This document shows positions 1 to 5,342 of a stretch of 6,858 bases of DNA, one piece after another. The stretch is from the NCBI GenBank assembly GCA_937916025.1, contig CALGGX010000149.1, positions 1-6,858 of the forward strand, given 5' to 3'. Within the stretch, counting starts at the first letter, position 1. Each line of letters opens with the position of its first letter. The notes below the pieces were generated by a model. The model saw only the letters and a list, made by a program, of their open reading frames with translations, was not told the origin of the DNA and made no database searches. The DNA comes from an uncultured Selenomonadales bacterium (lineage in GTDB: Bacteria > Bacillota_C > Negativicutes > Selenomonadales > Selenomonadaceae). Position numbers and translations under genes: made by a program.

Positions 1-1425
1 GGCGGCGAGAACATGATCATTCACGGCGATAATTTACTCGCGATGAAGTCGCTGTTGCCGAGGTTCGAGCAGAAGATCAAGTGCATTTACATTGATCCGC
101 CCTACAATACCGGCAACGAAGGCCGGATTTATAACGACAACGTGAGTGATCCGCAACTGCAGAAGTGGCTCGGGGAAGTGGTCGGCAAAGAAGGCGAGGA
201 TTTTACGCGGCATGATAAGTGGCTGTGCATGATGTATCCGTGACTTCGGCTGTTGCAGAGATTGTTGTCGGACGACGGCGCGATCTTCATATCAATCGAC
301 GATAATGAACAGGCGAATTTGAAGTTGATCTGCAATGAGATTTTCGGCGAGAGGAATTTCATCGCGCAATTTACATGGCGGCGTCGCTCCGGTGCCAACG
401 ATGCACTTAACAATGTGTCGCTCGATCACGAGTACGTCATCTGCTACGCGAAATCGCGCAACTTCACGTTTAACGGCGTGCCGAAGACATTCGAGAAGTA
501 TTCAAATCCTGACGACGATCCGCGCGGAGCTTGGATGCGAGATAATCTGACGTGCGGCAAAACGGCAAAGCAGCGTCCCAATCTGTATTATTCGAACACC
601 GACCCGAAGACCGGCATCACGTACGAATGCAATCCGAACCGCGTCTGGCGTTTCGAGCGCGGCAAAATGGCGGAGTTGATCGCCGTCGGCAAAATACTGT
701 TTCCGACAAACGGCTCAAAGCGACCGGCGTATAAGCGGCATCGCTCGGAAATGCGCTCCGAGTGCAAGCCTTACAGTTCGATCATCGATACTAATCTGAA
801 CTCGGTGGCGACGCGCGAAGTTCGCAAGATTTTCGGCAGTCAAGTGTTCGATTATCCGAAGTCGATCGATTTAATTCAGCAGTTGTTGTATCAGGCGACC
901 GACAAATCCTCCTTAATACTCGACGCATTTGCCGGGAGCGGCACGACCGCGCACGCCGTGATCAATCTCAATCGCGCGGACGGCGGCAATCGCAAATTTA
1001 TCATGATCGAGTCACAGTCTTACGCCGAGACAATCACCGCCGAGCGAGTTCGGAGAGTCGATCCGACAACCGAATTCGGATATTACGAGATCGGCGCGAG
1101 ACTGTTCCTCGATGACGATGATCTTCTGAACCCGGACATTCCGATTGAGCAACTTCGAGAGTACGTTTACTTCAGCGAAACGCATCAGCCGCTCCCGACC
1201 GTCGAGCGGAAATTTCTGCTCGGCATTCACCACGGCGTTGCGTATTACTTTCTCTACGACACGGCTCGGGATTTGACATTGACGTCGGACTTCGTGTTCT
1301 CGACTCTCGACGACGGAGCGGCAAGTCGGATCATCTGCGCGCCCGCCACCAATTGCGGTGAATTGTTTTTGCGTCGATACCGAACGACGTTTCGACGAAT
1401 TCCGAGCGACATAATGAAATTTTGA
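1..1425 (+). pseudogene. Site-specific DNA methyltransferase (type III Mod-like, beta class), 5' incomplete and interrupted by an in-frame TGA
   Basis: The product would transfer methyl from S-adenosylmethionine to adenine N6 or cytosine N4. Counting from the first ATG at 13, the catalytic motif DPPYNTG is at residues 28-34 and the SAM-binding FAGSGTT follows at about 306-312. This catalytic-before-SAM order is that of beta-class enzymes such as type III Mod. The C-terminal part (HHGVAYYFLY, then RRIPSDI) also resembles this family and ends naturally at 1425. The frame is open to the left edge and ATG 13 has no clear ribosome binding site, so the true start may lie outside. A TGA at 241-243 splits the frame; relatives read MYPRL there, so it looks like CGA changed to TGA. 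The frame is otherwise intact for about 470 codons. No restriction helicase gene follows; one could lie upstream. Family is confident; whether the gene is dead, or the TGA is a sequencing error, is not known. Confidence 0.85.
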
Positions 1426-1434
1426 GGTGATAAC

Positions 1435-1791
1435 ATGAATGATCGGATCATATTGAACGGAATGGAATTTTACGGGCATCACGGTTGCAGTGCCGAAGAA
1501 CAACGGCGCGGGCAAAAATACATCGTCGATGCCGAACTCGCGCTCGATCTGTCGACTTCCGGCAAATCGGACGATCTCGCCGATACGATTGATTATGTGC
1601 GCGTGTTTGAAATGATCCGCGCCGTGGTCGAAGGCGCACCGCGCAATTTGATCGAGGCGGTTGCGGAGGATATTGCCCGCATTCTGCTCGATACATTCCC
1701 TTCGCTCGAATCGATCAAAATTACGATTACAAAGCCGTCGATTGAAAAGATCGGATTGACGGCGGCAGTTTCGATCACGCGACATGCATGA
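1435..1791 (+). CDS. folB: Dihydroneopterin aldolase FolB
   Basis: FolB is a cytosolic enzyme of folate synthesis. It converts 7,8-dihydroneopterin to 6-hydroxymethyl-7,8-dihydropterin and glycolaldehyde, and usually works as an octamer. The 118 residues match the family's usual length and align end to end with the well-known Staphylococcus enzyme. Visible are the FYGHHG motif (residues 12-17), Glu21/Glu22 in the active-site loop, Tyr54, the pterin-binding Glu74 in NLIE, and the catalytic Lys100 in ITKPS. A GAGGTG ribosome binding site at 1424-1429 overlaps the methyltransferase stop and supports the ATG at 1435. The 3' end overlaps the next gene by 8 bp, which suggests translational coupling. 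The usual partners folP, folK and folE are not in the window. Confidence 0.95.
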   Translation: MNDRIILNGMEFYGHHGCSAEEQRRGQKYIVDAELALDLSTSGKSDDLADTIDYVRVFEMIRAVVEGAPRNLIEAVAEDIARILLDTFPSLESIKITITKPSIEKIGLTAAVSITRHA

Positions 1792-2968
1792 GACTCGGCT
1801 TTTTTTGATTGCAAACATCGTAATTGCGGCGGCAATCGGCGGCGGCTTGTATGTCGCCCGTTCGGAGCAGGAAGCAATCGTCGCGTCGTTGACGGCGTTG
1901 ATTGCTTTCTCTCCGTTCAATCTGATCCTCGGCACGACGCTTGCAATGAAACGCGCGGCAAAATCAATCGCCGAACTCGGAATAAAAATGCGCACGCCGG
2001 ACTCACTTTTGAAACTGTGCGCAATCGACACGGTGACGTTTTCGATGAACAGAATGATCACGACGGGCGAATACTTCATCACCGATCTGTTGCCGGAAGG
2101 CTTGACGCAAGCAGGTCTGTTGTCGATAGCGGCTTCGGCTGAAAGAGATGCCAAACATCCGCTCGGGCGGAAGATTTTCGATACGGCTGAAGAACGATTG
2201 CTTCGGCTCGACACGGCGACGATGTTCAACGAATTGGACGGTTGCGGCGTGGAAGCGTTAATCAACGGCACGACGGTACGCGTCGGGCGGCGGGATTGGA
2301 TCAAAAGCGAAGGCGTAAGCATCAGCGTCGAGCTCCGAACAAAGATCGATCAGATTGCGGCGAAATCTCGGACGCCGCTCGTGGTAAGTATGGGGCGAAC
2401 GGCACGCGGCGTGATCGGCTTGAAAGACGAGATCGACGAGCGGGCGAGGATTTTTTTGGATCGGCTGAAAATGAACGGGTTGATGACGGTTTTGTTGACG
2501 GCGGAGCCGAAGCGCAAAGCAAATGCGATCATCAAAGGCTTGTCGATTGGCGAAGTCCGCGCGGAGCTTTTGCCGGAAGAAAAGGCACGGGAAATTCAAC
2601 TGATGCAGGCGCGCGGCAAGATCGTGGCGGCGATTTCGTCGGAAGAGAAAGACGCACCGGCTTTTGATGTGGCGGACGTGTCGGTATTGATTGCAAACGG
2701 CGATGCGGAATCGGCGGCAGATTTTGTGATCGGAGATGCGGAACAGTTTTTCGAGTTGCGCTCGATTGCATTGAAGACAAAAAAAATGCTCCGCCGGAGC
2801 CGATTAATCACGTTCGCGTCATGGGCAGTGATGTTGCCGTTGATTGTAAAAACGATCATCGACGCGGCGTCGGTGCCGTATCCGCCGTTGCTTGCAACAA
2901 TCGGCGTGGCGGTCGGGGCGGCAGTGATTGCGTTTAACTCGAAGGCAATCGAAAAATCACCGGCGTAA
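1784..2968 (+). CDS. Degenerate P1B-type ATPase-like membrane protein (probable pseudoenzyme)
   Basis: This 394-residue protein follows the layout of the C-terminal half of CopA/ZntA-type heavy-metal ATPases. It has two membrane segments (about 5-24 and 30-52), a soluble P/N/P region (about 80-330), then two more segments (about 341-360 and 367-385). Kept features are the DTVxF lead-in and TTGE (82-86, 93-96), the His-Pro of the nucleotide domain (H125-P126), the GCGVEA and VRVG stretch (153-168), LPEEK (263-267) and DAP (290-292). Lost features are decisive. DKTGT is SMNRM (87-91), so the phosphorylated Asp is gone. The metal-binding CPC is SPF (43-45). TGDN is TAEP (239-242), and GDGIND is SSEEKD (285-290). 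The metal-binding domain and the early transmembrane helices are absent. It cannot pump by the P-type cycle; a regulatory, sensing or scaffold role is inference only. The start overlaps folB and has no strong ribosome binding site, so translation is probably coupled. The frame is intact, which argues against simple decay. Confidence 0.8.
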   Translation: MHETRLFLIANIVIAAAIGGGLYVARSEQEAIVASLTALIAFSPFNLILGTTLAMKRAAKSIAELGIKMRTPDSLLKLCAIDTVTFSMNRMITTGEYFITDLLPEGLTQAGLLSIAASAERDAKHPLGRKIFDTAEERLLRLDTATMFNELDGCGVEALINGTTVRVGRRDWIKSEGVSISVELRTKIDQIAAKSRTPLVVSMGRTARGVIGLKDEIDERARIFLDRLKMNGLMTVLLTAEPKRKANAIIKGLSIGEVRAELLPEEKAREIQLMQARGKIVAAISSEEKDAPAFDVADVSVLIANGDAESAADFVIGDAEQFFELRSIALKTKKMLRRSRLITFASWAVMLPLIVKTIIDAASVPYPPLLATIGVAVGAAVIAFNSKAIEKSPA

Positions 2969-3283
2969 GTTTTTGCAGTACTCGCCCCAATCATGCATTG
3001 CAGTCAAAATCGGTCTCATCGTCTCTCCCAATTTCGACAGGCGGTATTCGACTTTCGGCGGCATTTCGTTGCAGACTTTACGCTCGACGATGCCGTCTTT
3101 TTCCATTGAACGCAAACTTTCCGTCAGCACTTTTTGGCTGATGCCCGCCAAATCTTTTTTCAATTCGTTGAATCGCCACGGGCGTTGTAACAAATTCCTT
3201 ATAATTAAGATTTTCCATTTGCTTCCGAGCAATTGAAGAGTTGTTGCCACGGGACAATCCGGCATTTCGTTTTTCGATATCAT
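2957..3283 (-). CDS. HxlR-family winged-helix transcriptional regulator
   Basis: This is a 108-residue DNA-binding protein of the HxlR (YodB/HypR-like) family, which act as dimers. The family signature is complete: CPVATTLQLLGSKWKILII at residues 10-28, the helix-turn-helix from RFNEL to SQKVL (37-53), the recognition and wing part LRSMEKDGIVER (57-68), VEYRLSKLG (78-86) and the dimerisation helix to WGEYC (99-103). Cys10 is at the position of the redox- or electrophile-sensing Cys of YodB, CatR and HypR; Cys71 and Cys103 are also present. An upstream in-frame ATG at 3370 would add 29 unrelated residues. I chose the ATG at 3281-3283 because GGAGG (3291-3295) sits 7 bases before it and the HxlR domain begins right after. 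The gene is divergent from the peptide operon, so it probably controls that operon and itself. Its 3' end overlaps the facing gene by 12 bp. Confidence 0.93.
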   Translation of the reverse strand: MISKNEMPDCPVATTLQLLGSKWKILIIRNLLQRPWRFNELKKDLAGISQKVLTESLRSMEKDGIVERKVCNEMPPKVEYRLSKLGETMRPILTAMHDWGEYCKNLRR

Positions 3284-3302
3284 CAAAGCACCTCCGATAA
3301 GA

Positions 3303-3331
3303 ATTTTAATATTGTTTGCGGTTGACTGCAA
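3303..3331 (-). promoter_or_regulatory. Putative sigma-70 promoter of the HxlR gene
   Basis: On the minus strand a TTGCAG -35 box (3331-3326) is separated by exactly 17 bases from a TAAAAT -10 box (3308-3303). Transcription would start near 3296, almost at the ribosome binding site, which gives a very short leader. The boxes match consensus well, but the call rests on pattern alone. Confidence 0.55.
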
Positions 3332-3350
3332 TGAGTTACGTTTTTGTGCC

Positions 3351-3373
3351 TGATTGACTCGACGCGGCAATCA
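3351..3373. promoter_or_regulatory. Candidate operator: inverted repeat across the operon -35 box
   Basis: TGATTG (3351-3356) and its exact reverse complement CAATCA (3368-3373) flank an 11-base spacer. Half-site centres are about 17 bases apart. The repeat covers the -35 box of the peptide operon, where a bound dimer would block RNA polymerase. The divergent HxlR protein is the obvious candidate ligand. Six-base arms are short, so this is a suggestion only. Confidence 0.4.
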
Positions 3374-3382
3374 ATTTACAAT
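3354..3382 (+). promoter_or_regulatory. Putative sigma-70 promoter of the ACGX peptide operon
   Basis: A TTGACT -35 box (3354-3359), a 17-base spacer and a TACAAT -10 box (3377-3382) form a near-consensus promoter. The expected start is near 3389, just before the strong ribosome binding site of the precursor gene. A second TTGACT lies at 3322-3327 but has no good -10 box at 17 bases. Confidence 0.7.
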
Positions 3383-3388
3383 TAAATC

Positions 3389-3397
3389 AAAGGAGGT
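3389..3397 (+). promoter_or_regulatory. Near-perfect ribosome binding site that fixes the precursor start
   Basis: AAAGGAGGT matches the 16S anti-Shine-Dalgarno sequence. An in-frame ATG at 3398 is only one base downstream and too close. The ATG at 3404 is 7 bases from GGAGG, so it is the likely start. This is the strongest site in the operon and predicts high precursor output. Confidence 0.8.
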
Positions 3398-3403
3398 ATG
3401 ATT

Positions 3404-3574
3404 ATGTCTTTGAAAAATCTCAACGATTGGGTAAATGCTCCCAATAATAAGCCGAATGACAAACCGACTGCCTGCGGTGCCGACGACAAACCGACCGCTT
3501 GCGGTGCCGACGACAAACCGACCGCCTGCGGTGCCGACGACAAACCGACCGCCTGCGGTGCAAACGACAAATAA
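3404..3574 (+). CDS. ACGX-repeat RiPP precursor peptide
   Basis: This 56-residue peptide is the likely substrate of the radical SAM enzyme encoded next to it. Residues 1-18 (MSLKNLNDWVNAPNNKPN) form a non-repeated, leader-like part. Residues 19-56 hold four copies of a 9-residue unit, DKPTACGAD, then a final DK. The Cys residues are 24, 33, 42 and 51, each in an Ala-Cys-Gly-Ala context, which fits the 'ACGX-repeat' peptide family predicted to be modified by a dedicated radical SAM/SPASM enzyme. Each Cys is followed by an Asp at +4 (28, 37, 46, 55), even in the last unit where the +3 residue becomes Asn. There is no signal peptide, no obvious Gly-Gly cleavage site, and no protease or exporter gene in the window, so the mature product and its destination are unknown. 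The TAA stop shares its last A with the maturase ATG. Confidence 0.9.
   Translation: MSLKNLNDWVNAPNNKPNDKPTACGADDKPTACGADDKPTACGADDKPTACGANDK
3458..3565 (+). repeat. Four tandem 27-bp repeats inside the precursor gene
   Basis: Units are 3458-3484, 3485-3511, 3512-3538 and 3539-3565, with a 6-base partial unit after. Units 2 and 3 differ at a single silent base (GCT or GCC for Ala). Unit 4 differs from unit 3 only near its end, where GCC GAC becomes GCA AAC. Such similarity suggests recent duplication by slippage or unequal recombination. Each unit also holds a short inverted repeat of the type ACCGC-CT-GCGGT. Confidence 0.93.
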
Positions 3575-4611
3575 TGCAGACATTTTCGTTCCAATGGCAT
3601 ATAACCGACGCTTGCGATCAGCGTTGCAAACATTGCTACATCTTTTCTGAAGACAATCAAAAACCGATTGATTCGATGAATTGGAATGAAATGCTTGCCG
3701 CAGTTTCCAATTGTGAAGATTTCTGTGAAGTGTATCGCCGCCGTCCTTATTTCTACATCACCGGTGGCGATCCGCTTTTACATAAAGATTTTTGGCGGCT
3801 CGTCGAACTGTTTAAGAAAAAAAATTATCCGTTCACCGTTATGGGCAATCCCTTTCATGTCGATGACGATGTTTGCGCGAGGCTCAAATCTTACGGTTGC
3901 AAAAAATATCAAATGTCGCTCGACGGCTTGAAAGAGACACATGATTTTTTCCGTAAGCCCGGCTCATTCGATGCGACGCTCGAAAAGATCAGCTGCCTCA
4001 ATCGCGCGGGTATTCGTTCTGTCATTATGTCAACGGTCTCGAGCCGAAACATCGATGAAATTCCCGCGCTGATCGATGAGGTCGTCAAACACGACGTAAA
4101 TATTTATGCGTTTGCGAGATATTGCCCGACGAGTGATGAGAAGTCGATCGGCATTAAGCCCGAACGATATCGTCGTTTGCTCGAGATTTGCGATCGAAAA
4201 TTCAACGAGTACGAGGCGCGCGGTTGCAATACGTATTTCAATCGCAAGGATCACTTGTGGACGCTTTATGAATACGAACTCGGGCGGTTTAAAATTCCCG
4301 CCGATGCTCGGAAGGGAATGATTTACGGCGGTTGCAATTGCGGAAACGGTCATTTGACAATCCTTCCGCGCGGCGATGTTTATGCTTGTCGCCGGGTTAT
4401 CGACAGCAGAGTCGGCAATGTTTTTGAAGACAGACTCGCCGAGCTTTGGATTACGGAGATGGAACGCTATCGTGATTACGACAGTTTCAGCAAATGCTCG
4501 CGATGCAAATTGTTGGCGTGGTGTCGAGGTTGTCCCGCCGTATCGAAAGGAACGAACGGAAGTTTTTATTCGGATGATCCGCAATGTTGGGCATCAACCG
4601 ATTTAAATTGA
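3574..4611 (+). CDS. Radical SAM/SPASM peptide maturase, ACGX system
   Basis: This 345-residue enzyme should cleave S-adenosylmethionine reductively and use the radical to modify the neighbouring repeat peptide. The radical SAM cluster motif is CDQRCKHC (Cys14, 18, 21), and TGGDP follows as the SAM-binding GGE-like motif. A C-terminal SPASM domain has Cys254 and Cys256, G267-x4-C272, then Cys308, 311, 317, 320 and 338, enough for two auxiliary 4Fe-4S clusters. SPASM enzymes with such precursors form thioether or related links; thioether formation here is inference. The frame is open further upstream to an ATG at 3499, but that part only reads the precursor repeats in another frame. The ATG at 3574 overlaps the precursor TAA by one base and puts the first Cys at residue 14. 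No clear ribosome binding site precedes it, so translation probably depends on the precursor. No N-terminal peptide-recognition (RRE) domain is present. Confidence 0.92.
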   Translation: MQTFSFQWHITDACDQRCKHCYIFSEDNQKPIDSMNWNEMLAAVSNCEDFCEVYRRRPYFYITGGDPLLHKDFWRLVELFKKKNYPFTVMGNPFHVDDDVCARLKSYGCKKYQMSLDGLKETHDFFRKPGSFDATLEKISCLNRAGIRSVIMSTVSSRNIDEIPALIDEVVKHDVNIYAFARYCPTSDEKSIGIKPERYRRLLEICDRKFNEYEARGCNTYFNRKDHLWTLYEYELGRFKIPADARKGMIYGGCNCGNGHLTILPRGDVYACRRVIDSRVGNVFEDRLAELWITEMERYRDYDSFSKCSRCKLLAWCRGCPAVSKGTNGSFYSDDPQCWASTDLN

Positions 4612-4624
4612 AGGAGATGAGCTG

Positions 4625-5188
4625 ATGGATTTAACGGACGCGATCAGAGGTCGGCGATCGGTAAGAAACTTCACGACGGAGCCCGTGCCCGATGATGTTG
4701 TCAATCACATTTTGGACGTAATGAATTATTCGCCGAACGCCGGCAACAGAAATTCTACGCGCATTGTCGTCGTCAAAGATCGAGATGCGCTCGATTATAT
4801 CGGAAAGACGCATACATGCATTTTGCAGAGATTCAATCGCGGGATTGTCGAGCCGCCCGATGATGATGAAATACAAGCGGCGTCGAATGCGTTTCACAAT
4901 GCATTGACGGTGCTATTTTTATTTGGTCCCAAGAAATTTTATTTTGCCTCTGCCGACGCTTACATCTTGGCTCAAAACATTGCGTTGACGGCGTATGAAA
5001 AAGGCGTTTCGACATGCATCGTGGGCGAAGTGCTCAACTCTTTCGACACGGAAAAGGGCAGAGAACTTCAAAGACGAATGAACATTCCCGATATCTTCGC
5101 GCCGCAAGTTTTTGTCACGATGGGGTATTGCGAGGGCGAATATCCGAAACGCCCCAAGCGGCATTATACCGAACCGATTTGTTTTTAG
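4625..5188 (+). CDS. Nitroreductase-family FMN flavoprotein
   Basis: This 187-residue protein belongs to the FMN-dependent nitroreductase fold, which uses NAD(P)H or a bound substrate in hydride transfers; some members work as dehydrogenases in RiPP pathways. Family marks are RGRRSVRNF (8-16), which contacts the FMN phosphate, SPNAGNRNS (36-44) in the place of the usual APSGGN motif, DAYILAQNIALTAYEKG (111-127), the STCIVGEV loop (129-136) and a C-terminal MGYCEGEYPKRPKR (166-179) like the usual IGYP-x-KPR. It dimerises in known cases. AAGGAG (4611-4616) overlaps the stop of the maturase gene and lies 8 bases before this ATG, and the gap is only 13 bp, so the gene is in the peptide operon. 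It may oxidise or reduce the modified peptide, or may be a detoxifying enzyme under HxlR control, a common pairing. The substrate cannot be told from sequence. Confidence 0.88.
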   Translation: MDLTDAIRGRRSVRNFTTEPVPDDVVNHILDVMNYSPNAGNRNSTRIVVVKDRDALDYIGKTHTCILQRFNRGIVEPPDDDEIQAASNAFHNALTVLFLFGPKKFYFASADAYILAQNIALTAYEKGVSTCIVGEVLNSFDTEKGRELQRRMNIPDIFAPQVFVTMGYCEGEYPKRPKRHYTEPICF

Positions 5189-5201
5189 AGCAAAAAAATT
5201 T

Positions 5202-5232
5202 CGCTGTTCGTCGATTGCGAACGGCGTTTTTT
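5202..5232 (+). terminator. Rho-independent terminator of the peptide operon
   Basis: CGCTGTTCG (5202-5210) pairs with CGAACGGCG (5218-5226) as a 9-bp stem with one G-T wobble and a 7-base loop, followed by six T (5227-5232). It begins 13 bp after the nitroreductase stop and separates the peptide operon from msrAB. Confidence 0.88.
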
Positions 5233-5248
5233 ATTGCGATTGATTTTA

Positions 5249-5277
5249 TTGACGATGCGCCGCGACGGTGCTAAAAT
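5249..5277 (+). promoter_or_regulatory. Putative sigma-70 promoter of msrAB
   Basis: TTGACG (5249-5254), a 17-base spacer and TAAAAT (5272-5277) give a near-consensus promoter. Transcription would begin near 5284, leaving a leader of about 60 bases with no clear regulatory hairpin. It lies directly after the terminator of the preceding operon, so msrAB is probably a separate transcription unit. Confidence 0.7.
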
Positions 5278-5342
5278 TTGTTTTCATTAATGGGATCGCG
5301 TGACGGAAGCGGAATTTTAATTTTGACGGAAGGAACAACACA

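Noticed and set aside
241..243. TGA as selenocysteine, or a changed genetic code
   Set aside because: Relatives have Arg, not Cys, at this place, no selenocysteine-type hairpin was evident just after it, and TGA ends several other genes here.
253..1425. A separate gene starting at TTG 253, after the TGA
   Set aside because: No ribosome binding site precedes it, and the protein lacks the DPPY catalytic motif that sits in frame just upstream. It is the second part of an interrupted methyltransferase.
1012..2322. A 436-codon open frame on the minus strand
   Set aside because: It lies antisense to three well-supported genes (methyltransferase, folB, P1B-like) and its product shows no recognisable domain; it is a codon-bias shadow.
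3322..3327. A second TTGACT as another -35 box for the peptide operon
   Set aside because: No acceptable -10 box lies 16-18 bases downstream; the copy at 3354 has an excellent one.
3458..3565. The tandem repeats as a CRISPR array
   Set aside because: The 27-bp units are contiguous with no unique spacers and encode a peptide in frame with a good start and stop.
3499..3573. An in-frame upstream ATG that would lengthen the radical SAM enzyme by 25 residues (Arg/Cys-rich)
   Set aside because: The extra residues are only the precursor repeats read in a different frame, and there is no ribosome binding site; the ATG at 3574 fits the family better.
3371..3660. Minus-strand frames with repetitive Gly/Phe/Val or Ala-Pro-Gln-Ala-Val-Gly-Leu proteins
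   Set aside because: They are the reverse complement of the tandem 27-bp repeats. A repeat whose length is a multiple of three keeps all frames open, and nothing else supports translation.
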